Positions 17,139 through 25,598 are shown, counted from the first letter of the stretch. The stretch: DNA of 64,000 nucleotides from NCEH01 sp043195135 (GCF_043195135.1 NZ_JBAFWP010000012.1), one strand, 5' to 3'. Notes: generated from the letters alone by a model not told the origin. Made by a program: numbers and translations.

Positions 17139-18638
17139 GTGGAACTCATCGACAATCTCAGTCTCGGCTTTTCCGTCGCCCTCTCGTTCCAGAACATCTT
17201 TTATTGCTTCGTCGGCGTGCTGCTGGGCACGCTGATCGGCGTGCTGCCGGGCCTCGGGCCGATCGCCACCATCGCCATGCTGCTGCCGATCACGTTCGGC
17301 CTGCCGCCGGTGTCGGCGCTGATCATGCTGGCGGGCATCTATTACGGCGCCCAGTACGGCGGCTCGACGACCGCGATCCTGATCAACCTGCCGGGGGAAT
17401 CCTCCTCGGTGGTCACCGCCATCGACGGTCACCAGATGGCGCGCCAGGGCCGGGCCGGGGCGGCGCTCGCCACCGCCGCGCTGGGCTCCTTCTTTGCCGG
17501 CACGGTCGCCACCTTCCTGCTGGCGGTGTTCGCGCCGCCGCTGGCCGACCTGGCCCTGAAGTTCGGCCCGCCGGAATATTTCTCGCTGATGGTGCTCGGC
17601 CTCGTCGCCTCGGTGACGCTGGCGTCCGGCTCGGTGGTGAAGGCGCTGGCGATGATCGTGCTCGGCCTGCTGCTCGGCCTTGCCGGCCAGGACATCTATA
17701 CCGGCGTGCCGCGCTTCGATTTCAACGTGCCCGATCTCGCCGACGGGTTCGATTTCGTGGCGCTGGCCATGGGCATGTTCGGGCTCGGGGAAATCATCCG
17801 CAACCTGGAGGACGAATCCCAGCGCAGCCTCGTCGCCGCCAAGGTGAAGAGTCTGATGCTGACGAAGGACGAGTTCAAGGCGATCATCGCGCCGGTGATC
17901 CGCGGCACGATCCTCGGCTCGTTCCTGGGCATCCTGCCGGGCGGCGGCGCCATGCTCTCGTCCTTCGCCGCCTATTCCATCGAGAAGAAGGTGTCCAAGA
18001 CGCCGGGCCGCTTCGGCAAGGGCGCCATCGAGGGCGTGGCGGGACCTGAGAGCGCCAACAATGCCGGCGCGCAGACCTCCTTCATCCCCATGCTCACCCT
18101 CGGCATTCCCTCCAACCCGGTGATGGCGCTGATGATCGGTGCGCTGATCATCCAGGGCATCACCCCCGGGCCGAACGTGGTGACGGAAAAGCCGGATCTG
18201 TTCTGGGGCGTCATCGCCTCCATGTGGATCGGCAATTTCATGCTGGTGCTGCTCAACCTGCCGCTGATCGGCATGTGGGTGCGCCTGCTCACCGTGCCGT
18301 ACCACATCCTGTTTCCGGCCATCGTCGCCTTCTGCTGCATCGGCGTCTACAGCGTGAACAACAACACGTTCGACGTGTACACCATGGCCCTGTTCGGGGT
18401 GCTGGGCTATGTGCTGGTGAAGCTGGATTGCGAGCCGGCGCCGCTGCTGCTGGGCTTCGTCATCGGCCCCATGCTGGAAGAATATCTGCGCCGCGCCATG
18501 CTGATTTCGCGCGGCGACGCCACCGTGTTCGTCACCCGGCCGATCTCCGCCGTGCTGCTGTTCCTGGCCGCCGCGGCGCTCGTGGTGGTGCTGCTGCCCT
18601 CGGTGCAGAAGACGCGCGAGGAGGCGTTCAAGGAATGA
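17139..18638 (+). CDS. tctA: Tripartite tricarboxylate transporter large permease TctA
   Basis: A 499-residue permease with about 12 membrane segments. Family motifs are GTLIGVLPGLGPIATIAMLLP near the N-terminus, YYGAQYGGSTTAILINLPGE, ILGSFLGILPGGGAMLSSF and EGVAGPESANNAGAQ. It forms the secondary-active transport channel with TctB, using substrate delivered by TctC. The GTG start at 17139 has GGAGG upstream. A hairpin terminator follows the stop directly, closing the operon. Confidence 0.95.
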   Translation: MELIDNLSLGFSVALSFQNIFYCFVGVLLGTLIGVLPGLGPIATIAMLLPITFGLPPVSALIMLAGIYYGAQYGGSTTAILINLPGESSSVVTAIDGHQMARQGRAGAALATAALGSFFAGTVATFLLAVFAPPLADLALKFGPPEYFSLMVLGLVASVTLASGSVVKALAMIVLGLLLGLAGQDIYTGVPRFDFNVPDLADGFDFVALAMGMFGLGEIIRNLEDESQRSLVAAKVKSLMLTKDEFKAIIAPVIRGTILGSFLGILPGGGAMLSSFAAYSIEKKVSKTPGRFGKGAIEGVAGPESANNAGAQTSFIPMLTLGIPSNPVMALMIGALIIQGITPGPNVVTEKPDLFWGVIASMWIGNFMLVLLNLPLIGMWVRLLTVPYHILFPAIVAFCCIGVYSVNNNTFDVYTMALFGVLGYVLVKLDCEPAPLLLGFVIGPMLEEYLRRAMLISRGDATVFVTRPISAVLLFLAAAALVVVLLPSVQKTREEAFKE

Positions 18639-18670
18639 GAAAACGCCGCCCGAAAAAGGGCGGTGTTTTC
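18639..18670 (+). terminator. Terminator after tctA
   Basis: A hairpin GAAAACGCCGCCC / GGGCGGTGTTTTC (18639-18651 with 18658-18670, one mismatch) begins at the base after the tctA stop. Its A-rich and T-rich arm ends supply the T tract of an intrinsic terminator. Confidence 0.8.
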
Positions 18671-18744
18671 CACAGGTCGCGCTGGACAGGGCAAAATAGC
18701 TCTGCTACACGACCACCTCCCGACGAGGACACGTCTTCGCGGCG

Positions 18745-18820
<76 letters not shown>

Positions 18821-18938
18821 TCTCATCCCCAGACATCGGCGGATAGTGGTGTTTCAAGGCCAGCCGGCATCTGTCCGGCGGGCAGTCTGCTTTGCTGATC
18901 CGGGCCTTTGCTTCGCGCCGCTGCGCACTGCGGCGGAC

Positions 18939-19439
18939 TCAGGGCGCCGCTTGCCAGACCATCTTCTGATACACGCCGTCGCCCGGCTCGGCCGCGCGGA
19001 ATCCCAGCCGCGCATAGAGCCGGCAGGCCGGGTTCCCGGTTGCCACATGCAGGCTCACGGTGCGGCCCTCGTCCGCCGCCTGGGCGCAGACCGCGCGCAG
19101 CAGCGCCGCGCCGAGGCCGGCATTGCGGCTTTCCGGATGCAGGGCGATGTCGACCACCCGCAGGTCGCGCGGCGTCGCAAGCAGATGAAGCAGGCCGATG
19201 GGGCGCGCCTCCCGTTCGATGATGAGCTGCGCGGCGCCGGCATAATGGGTCGCGTAATGATGCTGCTGAAGACGGAACTGGTCCGCCAGGAAGGCGCGCA
19301 CTTGCGCCTCCGGCCAGCCCAGCGCCGCCAGCGTGCCGCGCCGGACATCGATGAACAGGTCTTCGAGGAAAGCCCGGTCCTCGGCACCCACGGGGCGCTG
19401 CCGCACGCCGGGCGGCAGCGCGAGGTGAACAGATGTCAC
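18939..19439 (-). CDS. GNAT family N-acetyltransferase linked to tail-collar genes
   Basis: A 166-residue single-domain GNAT acetyltransferase. Acetyl-CoA-binding motif A is visible as DIALHPESRNAGLGAALL (R/QxxGxG/A type, about residues 95-112), and motif B as NPACRLYARLGF near the C-terminus. The GTG start at 19439 lies 15 bp after the stop of the last tail-collar gene, so it is almost certainly cotranscribed with it. The acceptor substrate is unknown. The linkage suggests modification of the tail-collar proteins or of a product made with them, which is inference only. Confidence 0.85.
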   Translation of the reverse strand: MTSVHLALPPGVRQRPVGAEDRAFLEDLFIDVRRGTLAALGWPEAQVRAFLADQFRLQQHHYATHYAGAAQLIIEREARPIGLLHLLATPRDLRVVDIALHPESRNAGLGAALLRAVCAQAADEGRTVSLHVATGNPACRLYARLGFRAAEPGDGVYQKMVWQAAP

Positions 19440-19454
19440 GATGTGCGTTCCGGC

Positions 19455-20018
19455 TCAGTCCGGAGACGGATACTCGCCTTCACTGCAAATGCAGAAGATG
19501 AAGGAGAGCACCGGCTGGACATTGTTATGCGGAACGCTTCCGCCGGCCGACGAGATGGTGCGCGGATCCAGCATGGTGTCGGGATTGGCGGGAGTCTGGA
19601 GGGCGGGCCAGTTGGTGCTGGTGGTGGGGCCGGTCGGCAAGGTCACCGCGGCGGGATAGCTGGTGCTGCTCGGCGCGGCGGTCTTGTTGGTGATGCTCCC
19701 CGACACGTTCACCCGGTGCGTCAGGTGCGTGTGGGCGGGCATCTGCGCCTCGGCGAGGGTGATCGTGGGCGTGCCCGCGCGGGTGCCGCGCTGAAACAGA
19801 TGCGTGCCGCCGGAGGAGGCGCCGGTGGCAACGGCAGCGGCGCCCCGCAAGTCGGGAATGCCGAAATCATTCCGCCCGTCGCCGCCATAGGCATTGCTGA
19901 GGACACTGAACAACGCCTGGAACGCACGCACCTGCAACAATTGCCCCTCGCAGGCAATCCAGTTCGCCGGTGCGTAGTTCGTCGCGAAAATGCGGACCTC
20001 GCCAATATATCCGTCCAT
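19455..20018 (-). CDS. Phage tail collar domain protein (MdpB-like), third copy
   Basis: A 187-residue protein of the tail-collar / microcystin-dependent-protein family. It opens GEVRIFATNYAPANWIACEGQ, followed by FGIPDLRGAAAVATG (the collar motif, usually LPDLRGRVP), AQMPAHTHLTH and a C-terminal GGSVPHNNVQPVL. The PDLRG core has lost the usual RVP. In phages this domain joins tail fibres to the tail. Chromosomal copies without other phage genes have no settled role. It is third in a run of three paralogues, 46 bp after the second copy. Confidence 0.87.
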   Translation of the reverse strand: MDGYIGEVRIFATNYAPANWIACEGQLLQVRAFQALFSVLSNAYGGDGRNDFGIPDLRGAAAVATGASSGGTHLFQRGTRAGTPTITLAEAQMPAHTHLTHRVNVSGSITNKTAAPSSTSYPAAVTLPTGPTTSTNWPALQTPANPDTMLDPRTISSAGGSVPHNNVQPVLSFIFCICSEGEYPSPD

Positions 20019-20064
20019 GTCGTCGCTCCCGTTCCTGAATTTATCGACGGTTGTCTGGTCGTTT

Positions 20065-20601
20065 CTAGTTTGAGGGAAAGATCCCGCGCAGAGCGATGAT
20101 GTAATTGATGCCGAGCACCGGCATCAGATTGGAATGCGGCGCGCCGCCGCCGGTGTCCGAGATCGCGACGGCGGCGAAATCGTCATCGGTGGTGGTGCCG
20201 CCGGCGGGCGGGTTGGTATAGGCGACGAATGGAGACGGAATGGTCGCGAAGGTCAGGTTCGGGCCCGGCGTGCGGCTGGTTCCCGGCCCGGTGCTGGCTT
20301 GCAGCGGGTGGGTGTGGGTCGGCAACTGGGCGGTGGTGAGGGCGACGCTCTCGGTGCCCACCGCCTGCCCGAGCTGATAGGTGGAGAGCGCCGGCGCGTG
20401 CCCCGTGCCGAGCGGGACGCGGCCGTTCAGATTGGGCAGATTGAAGTTCGTCCTGCCGTCGCCGCCATAGACCACGCCCAGGAGCGCGTAGAGGACTTCG
20501 TTTCCCGGGATGGGAAGCGTTGCTCCATTGCACAAGGCCCAGCCGCTGGGCGGTGTGTTTCCGGCGAACATCCGGATCTCGCCGATATAATACTCAGCCA
20601 T
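20065..20601 (-). CDS. Phage tail collar domain protein (MdpB-like), second copy
   Basis: A 178-residue paralogue of its neighbours. Motifs are YYIGEIRMFAGNTPPSGWALC at the start, VYGGDGRTNFNLPNLNGRVPLG (collar motif with N for D/R), LPTHTHPL, and GGGAPHSNLMPVLGINYIIAL near the end. There is no signal peptide. Spacing of 37 bp from the first copy and 46 bp to the third indicates one transcript. The middle region (about residues 105-150) differs completely among the three copies, so they may form a heteromeric assembly. Confidence 0.88.
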   Translation of the reverse strand: MAEYYIGEIRMFAGNTPPSGWALCNGATLPIPGNEVLYALLGVVYGGDGRTNFNLPNLNGRVPLGTGHAPALSTYQLGQAVGTESVALTTAQLPTHTHPLQASTGPGTSRTPGPNLTFATIPSPFVAYTNPPAGGTTTDDDFAAVAISDTGGGAPHSNLMPVLGINYIIALRGIFPSN

Positions 20602-20638
20602 GCTTCTATCCTTTCCTTGAAGAGCACGTCACGGCGGA

Positions 20639-21184
20639 TCAGGGGCGCGGGGGATACAGGCCCACGGTTGCGATGCAGAGATGGAGCGCGAGCGAGGGCT
20701 GGATGTTGGGATGGGCCGCGCTGCCGCCCGCGGTGCGGATCGTGTCGGCCTTCACGGCGGTCAGCGGCGTGGCGGGGCCGTAATAATTGGCCTGGGGCTT
20801 GGTGGCGTCGACCTGGGTCACCTGGGCGAACACGGCATTGTTCGGCGCGCTCACCGTGCCCTGCTGCGTCGAGGTGCGGTACATGTGGATATGCGCCGGC
20901 ATCTCGGCCTGTGTCAGGGTGACGGTTTCCGTTCCCGCGGGGGTGTTGAGGGGAATGGTGATGCGGTCCGCCAGGGTCTGGGGATTGAAATGCACCGGCA
21001 CGCGGCCGCGCAGATCGGGCAGGGCGAAATTGATGCGGCCGTCGCCGCCGAACCGATTCCCCAGCAGGGTGAACAGCGCCTGGTTCTGTTGCACCAGCAA
21101 CAGGGCGCCATCGCATTTTGCCCATCCGGTGGGGATTCGGTCGTACGGAAACACGCGAATTTCACCCAGATAATAATCGCTCAT
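20639..21184 (-). CDS. Phage tail collar domain protein (MdpB-like), first copy
   Basis: A 181-residue tail-collar protein and the first gene of the operon, with a strong GGAGG ribosome-binding site before the ATG at 21184. Motifs are YYLGEIRVFPYDRIPTGWAKC, RFGGDGRINFALPDLRGRVPVH (canonical LPDLRGRVP), EMPAHIHMY and GGSAAHPNIQPSLALHL. It is the most canonical of the three copies. No lysis, tail, capsid or integrase gene is nearby, so this is not a prophage remnant in the ordinary sense. Confidence 0.9.
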   Translation of the reverse strand: MSDYYLGEIRVFPYDRIPTGWAKCDGALLLVQQNQALFTLLGNRFGGDGRINFALPDLRGRVPVHFNPQTLADRITIPLNTPAGTETVTLTQAEMPAHIHMYRTSTQQGTVSAPNNAVFAQVTQVDATKPQANYYGPATPLTAVKADTIRTAGGSAAHPNIQPSLALHLCIATVGLYPPRP

Positions 21185-21369
21185 CGGCGCCTCCGGCGAA
21201 ATGTTCTTGTTGCGATGAGCGCAACTTTAGAGGGTATTTTGCAGTGAGAGCAACCGTTTTTAGTTGTGCTTCGATGCTTTGCAACCCAAACAGCCGGCGC
21301 GGTTGCATCGCGCGGTCGCGGGGCGGCGCCGATGCGCCGGACAAGGCCACCGGTCCGCGGCCTTCCGCG

Positions 21370-21453
21370 CGGCCGGGCGCCGCTCGGGGCGCCCCTCGGG
21401 GCGCCTCCTTGGGGGGGCTTCCTGGGGGACTCCTTGGGGAGGGCGCCCGGCCG
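21370..21453. repeat. Long inverted repeat between the anti-sigma gene and the tail-collar operon
   Basis: Perfect 12-nt arms CGGCCGGGCGCC (21370-21381) and its complement (21442-21453) enclose about 60 nt that contain further direct repeats (CTCGGGGCGCC twice) and G-rich runs. The right arm ends at the anti-sigma stop codon, so the transcript of that gene could fold here into a stable structure acting as a terminator or stabiliser. No T-run is present. Confidence 0.55.
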
Positions 21454-22290
21454 TTATTTCGGCAGGGCGTCGACCAGGTCTTCCTGGAATTCCTTCAGCT
21501 CCACCGTGTTCAGGTCGGACACGATCCAGAAGGTGAGGCCCGCCTGGGTCCAGCTCATCAGGCTGTAGCCCTCGCGCGTCGCGGCGCTCTGCGGGGCGGA
21601 GGTCGCGGGCCAGATGAAGACGTTGATGACATGCGCATTGCGGCGATAGATCAAAGCGGCGACCACCCGCCCGCCGACATAATCGACCCGCCCGCCCACC
21701 AGCGCGAAGCTGCGCGCCGCCAGATCCACCACCGGCGGCGAGAAATCCAGCTTGCCGCTGAACCAGGGCTTCACCGTATGCTGGTTCGAGGTGGCGATGT
21801 CGGTGAGATGGTCGGCGAGCAGCGAGCGCACATGGCTCGCCACCACCTCGTCCGCGAGGCCGGGCGCCGGCGCCGGGCGGGGCGGCAGGACCAGCAGGAA
21901 CAGGCCGGCGGCGAGCACCGCCGCGGAGGGCAGGAAGCTCCACCGGCCGGCGCGGTCCAGCCGCGTGCGCCATCGCCGGGCGGCGCCGGTCGCGTCGGCC
22001 GAGCCGTGCGGCAGGGCTGCGGTCTCGCGCGCGATCATCGCGGCCACCCCTGCCCGAAGCGCATCCGGCACCGGCCAGCGCACGTCCTGCTGGGCAAGGG
22101 TATGGCGCGTGGCGCGCAGGCGCGCGAGCGCGGCGGCGCAGCCCGCGCATTGGGCAAGATGAGTCTCGCAGGCGAATGCGTGGGCGGCATCCAGCTCGCC
22201 GTCGACGAAGCCGCTCAGCATCACCTCCCATTCCGCACAGGCGGCGGGTTCGGAATCGGGGGCGGGATCGGGGGAATGTGCGTCGGTCAT
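21454..22290 (-). CDS. Anti-sigma factor with zinc-finger-like N-terminus
   Basis: A 278-residue predicted membrane anti-sigma factor. The cytosolic N-terminus carries the HC2-type zinc anti-sigma motif CETHLAQCAGC (HxxxCxxC, about residues 32-42). A single membrane span follows (FLPSAAVLAAGLFLLVLPP, about 107-125), then a periplasmic domain of about 150 residues. It would hold the upstream-encoded ECF sigma factor inactive. Its ATG overlaps the sigma stop codon (ATGA at 22287-22290), showing translational coupling. Confidence 0.88.
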   Translation of the reverse strand: MTDAHSPDPAPDSEPAACAEWEVMLSGFVDGELDAAHAFACETHLAQCAGCAAALARLRATRHTLAQQDVRWPVPDALRAGVAAMIARETAALPHGSADATGAARRWRTRLDRAGRWSFLPSAAVLAAGLFLLVLPPRPAPAPGLADEVVASHVRSLLADHLTDIATSNQHTVKPWFSGKLDFSPPVVDLAARSFALVGGRVDYVGGRVVAALIYRRNAHVINVFIWPATSAPQSAATREGYSLMSWTQAGLTFWIVSDLNTVELKEFQEDLVDALPK

Positions 22291-23078
22291 GATGTGCCGT
22301 CCAAAGTCGCCGCGCGCCGCTGCCACAGGGTCCCGAACAGGCTGCGCGCCCGCGCGAGACGCGACATCACCGTGCCGATCGGCGTGTCGGTGACGGTGGC
22401 GATCTCGCGATAGGAGAGGTCCTCCAGCTCCCGCAGCACCAGAACTTCCTTCAGCACCTCGGGCAGATGGTCGAGCACGGCGCGCACGGCTTCCGCCTCG
22501 GTGCGCGTGAGCAGCGCGGTTTCCGGGGTGGTGCCGTCGTGGAGCAGGTCCAGAAGCGCGGGGGCCTCCGCGCCGGTGTCGGAGGCGGGCAGCTCGGCGG
22601 CATGGGCGAGATGGTCCTTGCGCCGGGCGCGCTGCCAGTCGCGATAGCAATTGCGCACGATCGCCAGCAGCCACGCCTGCGGGTTGCCGCCGCGATAGTC
22701 GGCAAAGCCCCGGAATGCCCGCAGAAAGGCATCCTGCACGATGTCCTGGGCCGCATCCCCGTCGCGGCTGAGGAAGCGCGCGAGATTATAGGCGGCGTCG
22801 AGATGGGGCAGGATGAGGTGCTGAAAACGGGCGGCGGCCGCGGCATCCGGCCGGGCCGGCGCGGCGGCGGCGCCGGGCATGGCCATGGAGAGCGCGCCCG
22901 CCGGCAGGGGGCGCGCGTCGTGCGGGCGCGCGCCCGCCCCGAGCGCATGCGCCCATCGCGCCAGGCCGTGTCGCGGCGAAACCCATCGCCCCCGCCGCAC
23001 CACGAGGGCAAGCGCGCCGGCCGCGCGCGCGAACGGCTGCGCGAACGGGAGGGGGAGGGACCGGGGGATGGCGTTCAT
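22287..23078 (-). CDS. ECF-family RNA polymerase sigma factor
   Basis: An ECF sigma factor of 263 residues from the ATG at 23078 (MNAIPRSL), or shorter if translation begins at an internal ATG (MAMPGAA). Region 2 runs from RFQHLILPHLDAAYNLARFLS through DIVQDAFLRAFRGFADYRGG to AWLLAIVRNCYRDW. Region 4 includes LEDLSYREIATVTDTPIGTVMSRLARA. The N-terminal extension of about 80 residues is basic and Ala-rich and may not be real. It is cotranscribed with its anti-sigma factor and follows the cupredoxin gene by 131 bp. Confidence 0.87.
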   Translation of the reverse strand: MNAIPRSLPLPFAQPFARAAGALALVVRRGRWVSPRHGLARWAHALGAGARPHDARPLPAGALSMAMPGAAAAPARPDAAAAARFQHLILPHLDAAYNLARFLSRDGDAAQDIVQDAFLRAFRGFADYRGGNPQAWLLAIVRNCYRDWQRARRKDHLAHAAELPASDTGAEAPALLDLLHDGTTPETALLTRTEAEAVRAVLDHLPEVLKEVLVLRELEDLSYREIATVTDTPIGTVMSRLARARSLFGTLWQRRAATLDGTS

Positions 23079-23209
23079 GGCTGTCATCATTTCCAAGTCG
23101 AAAACCGCCCGGATCGAAATCCGTACTCGTCGCACTCCGCGGACGCGCGCGGACGCGGACCGAAGCGTCCCGCCCGGCCCGCGCCCGCATCGAACGACCG
23201 GCGAGGGTT

Positions 23210-23614
23210 TCAGCCCGCCGGCTTGACGATGACCTTTCCGGTCATATGGGGGTGCAGCGAACAGAAATAGGCAAAATCCCCCGCCGTGTTGAACGTGAAG
23301 GAGAACTTCTCCTCCGTATCGAGAGTCTTCGAGCGAAAGGCCTTCTTTGTTTCAACCACCGTGTGGGGAATATCGTCATTGTTGATCCAGGTGACCGTGG
23401 TGCCGGGCGTCACGGTGATCTGGGCGGGGCTGAAGGTGAAATTGTCGATCTTGACGATCACCCCGCCCTCCGGCGCGGCCTCGGCCGGCTTGTCCTCGGC
23501 GCGGGCGGGCAGGGCGAGCAGCACGAGCATTGCCGCGAACGCGAGACGCGCCGGGGCACGGGTGAGGAAGCGGCGCCGCGCGCCGCTGCGGCAGGACTGG
23601 GTCTTGAGGGGCAT
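23210..23614 (-). CDS. Periplasmic cupredoxin (amicyanin/plastocyanin-like)
   Basis: A 134-residue secreted blue-copper-fold protein with an arginine-rich N-terminus, a hydrophobic segment and a cleavage site near ARAED. Type-1 copper ligands are visible: His in IPHTV and the Cys-His-Met cluster in YFCSLHPHMTGKV, spaced as in amicyanins. It could carry electrons or sense copper or redox state. It lies between a metallophosphoesterase (75 bp upstream) and the ECF sigma gene. The ATG at 23614 is preferred because it gives a signal peptide of normal length. Confidence 0.88.
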   Translation of the reverse strand: MPLKTQSCRSGARRRFLTRAPARLAFAAMLVLLALPARAEDKPAEAAPEGGVIVKIDNFTFSPAQITVTPGTTVTWINNDDIPHTVVETKKAFRSKTLDTEEKFSFTFNTAGDFAYFCSLHPHMTGKVIVKPAG

Positions 23615-23689
23615 GAACACGAACGGCTCCAAGATTGCGAGGAAGGGGGCGCCGGGGCGGGGCGCCCCGGGCGGCGGCATGCGGGCAGC

Positions 23690-24649
23690 TCAGCCGGCCA
23701 GCGGGCGGTCGATGATCGCCAGCGGTTCGCTGCCGCGGACGAAGTCGATGGTGGCGATGCCGAGAAATTTCCCGAGCTCGCCGGCGGGCACCTTCATCGG
23801 CCCGGGGGAGGGCGCCGCGCCGGGAACCGGCTGGGGAAAGGCGGTGGAGCGGGCGGTATGGAAGGTCACATTGCCCTCCACCTTCTGCATCACCTGGTGG
23901 ATGTGCCCGTTGAGCACCGTCACCGAGCCGAACCGCTTCAGCAGCTGGAGCGCCTGCGCGCCATCGGCGGTGCCCCAGCCCCATTCGGGATAGACCGTCC
24001 ACAGGGGGATGTGGGCGAACACCACGATGGGCGTGCTGAAAGCGAGCCCCGCGACATCATTGGCCAGCCATGCCAGCTGCTCGGCGCCGAGGTTGCCGAG
24101 CCCGCCGGCCTGGAGGTTCACGACATTGACGAGGGCGATGTAATGGACGCCCTGCTGGTCGAAGCTGTACCAGCCGGCGCCGCGCGATCCCTTGCCGTAG
24201 CGGTCGAGATAGGCGCGGCCCTGCTGGTCGTCGAGCAGGTCATGCTCGCCGGGCACATAGAACACGGGGAGGTTGGCTTCCCGGATGATCTGGTCGGCGT
24301 CATCGAATTCCTTGTCCTTCGAGAGATGGCTGATGTCGCCGGTGTGGATCATGAAGGCCGGCTTCACCGGCAGCAGCTTGATGCGCGCCACCGCCTCCTG
24401 GAGTGTCGCGAGCGCGTTCGGATTGGCCGGCTTGTCGAAGCCCACGTGGCTGTCGCTGATTTGCAGGAAGGAGAACGGGGCCGCCGGCGCCTCGGCGGCC
24501 ATGGCCTTGCCCATCGCCATGGCCTGGGGCAGGCCGCCGGCGAGGCTCCACAGGATGCCGGTGCCGGCCCAGGTCATGCATTCGAGGAAGCCGCGACGGT
24601 CGATGCCGTCGGCGTCCTTGGCCGGTTCGCTTTCGTCGGATGTGTTCAT
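23690..24649 (-). CDS. Metallophosphoesterase with a Tat-like signal
   Basis: A 319-residue calcineurin-like phosphoesterase. The N-terminus has DRRGFLECMTWAGTG, a twin-arginine-type signal, suggesting export after folding. The metal-binding motifs are in order: DSH, HTGDISH, GEHD, a histidine in FAHIPLW, and GHIHQ. The substrate is unknown. It is the first gene of the operon with cupredoxin, ECF sigma and anti-sigma, which points to an envelope or periplasmic stress function. Confidence 0.88.
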   Translation of the reverse strand: MNTSDESEPAKDADGIDRRGFLECMTWAGTGILWSLAGGLPQAMAMGKAMAAEAPAAPFSFLQISDSHVGFDKPANPNALATLQEAVARIKLLPVKPAFMIHTGDISHLSKDKEFDDADQIIREANLPVFYVPGEHDLLDDQQGRAYLDRYGKGSRGAGWYSFDQQGVHYIALVNVVNLQAGGLGNLGAEQLAWLANDVAGLAFSTPIVVFAHIPLWTVYPEWGWGTADGAQALQLLKRFGSVTVLNGHIHQVMQKVEGNVTFHTARSTAFPQPVPGAAPSPGPMKVPAGELGKFLGIATIDFVRGSEPLAIIDRPLAG

Positions 24650-25033
24650 GGCGGGCTCCAGGTGAGGGTGGGACGGGAGAAAAATCCCGCCACCCTGGTC
24701 CAGACCGCCGTCGCCCTCGGTTTATTCGGGCCCGCGGCGCGAAAAATGCGGAGCGGCGCGCAAGAGGGGGATGCCGTTCGCTTCAGACCGCCGGGGGCGG
24801 GATGCGCATCCCCTTGAGATCGCATCGCATTTTTCCGGCGCGAGGGACCACGGCGCCGCCCGTCGCGGCGCGCCGTCGGGGGGATTCAGCCGCCTCACGC
24901 CTGCGTGAGGCCGCACCGTGGCGGGCGGATCGCGGCGCTGAAACGAATGCGCCCGCGATCTGCGTCGCGGGCGTGCTATTCTCACTCATGCTCGGGCGGG
25001 GGAACGCGCCCCCGCCGGGATTTGATGCGGCGA
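24650..25033. other. Gene-free interval upstream of the metallophosphoesterase operon
   Basis: About 380 bp without a supported gene. A hairpin GGGTGG-GA-CGGG / CCCG-CCACCC lies at about 24667-24694 in what would be the 5' leader of the metallophosphoesterase message. An ATGCGCATCCCCTT word with GATCGCATCGCAT follows at about 24800-24830. No promoter can be assigned with confidence. Confidence 0.4.
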
Positions 25034-25336
25034 TCAGTTGTTGCCGATGCCGCGGTCGCCCTGCTGCAGGAACAGCGCGTCGGCCTGCGACAGCGCGCGG
25101 GTCTCGGGCTGCGCGAAGACATGGGCCACGTCGCGGGCCGCTCCATGGGGCGCGGCGGTGACGCTATAGCCGAGGGCGGTGTCGGCGCCGCGCATCTCGG
25201 TGACGATGGGCGCGGACTGCGCGGCGACCGAATAATTCTCCTTGTTCAGGGCGGTTTCATATTCGTCCGCGCGGGCAGCGCCTGCGAACAGGACGGCGGC
25301 ACCGAGGGCGAGCAGGGGGAAGGAAATCTTGGTCAT
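25034..25336 (-). CDS. Small secreted protein, probable SigF-type target
   Basis: A 100-residue protein with a clear signal peptide (MTKISFPLLALGAAVLFAGA, cleavage near ARADEY). The mature part is about 76 residues and has no cysteine. No family is recognised. It is divergent from the ECF sigma gene at 25599. The intergenic region carries promoter elements GTAACC-N16-CGGA for this gene and GTAACT-N16-CGGA for the sigma gene, so it is most likely controlled by that sigma factor. Confidence 0.75.
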   Translation of the reverse strand: MTKISFPLLALGAAVLFAGAARADEYETALNKENYSVAAQSAPIVTEMRGADTALGYSVTAAPHGAARDVAHVFAQPETRALSQADALFLQQGDRGIGNN

Positions 25337-25374
25337 GGAAGTGTCTCCAAGTTTAGGTGGGTTACACTTCCTAT

Positions 25375-25400
25375 TCCGCGCGCCGCACCGCCCCGGTTAC
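25375..25400 (-). promoter_or_regulatory. Predicted ECF (SigF-type) promoter of the secreted protein gene
   Basis: On the minus strand GTAACC (25400-25395) is followed after exactly 16 nt by CGGA (25378-25375), about 39 bp before the start codon. From memory, the Caulobacter SigF promoter is GTAACC-N16-CGAA. The same pair with the same spacing occurs on the other strand for the sigma gene. Confidence 0.65.
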
Positions 25401-25445
25401 AGGTACAGATGAAATCGAATTCAATCTGATGTGAGATGTTTACCT

Positions 25446-25471
25446 GTAACTTTTTTCGGAAAAGTTACGGA
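25446..25471 (+). promoter_or_regulatory. Predicted autoregulatory ECF (SigF-type) promoter of the sigma gene
   Basis: GTAACT (25446-25451), 16 nt, then CGGA (25468-25471). It mirrors the promoter on the opposite strand. The -35 elements lie within a perfect 10-nt inverted repeat, GTTACAGGTA at 25396-25405 and TACCTGTAAC at 25441-25450. The shared element implies that the sigma factor activates its own operon and the divergent gene together. Confidence 0.65.
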
Positions 25472-25598
25472 TCGCGTGCGCTCGCGGGCCTATTCACGCC
25501 GCGAGGGCGCAAAGCCGGCGAGGGTATCGCGGGTTCGTGATGGTCGTGTGCGTAACGAAAGGCGGTGCTGCCGCGAAGTCCCCGTGAATGAGGACATC

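Noticed and set aside
18939..21184. Prophage remnant
   Set aside because: Only tail-collar proteins are present. No capsid, terminase, tail, lysis or integrase genes.
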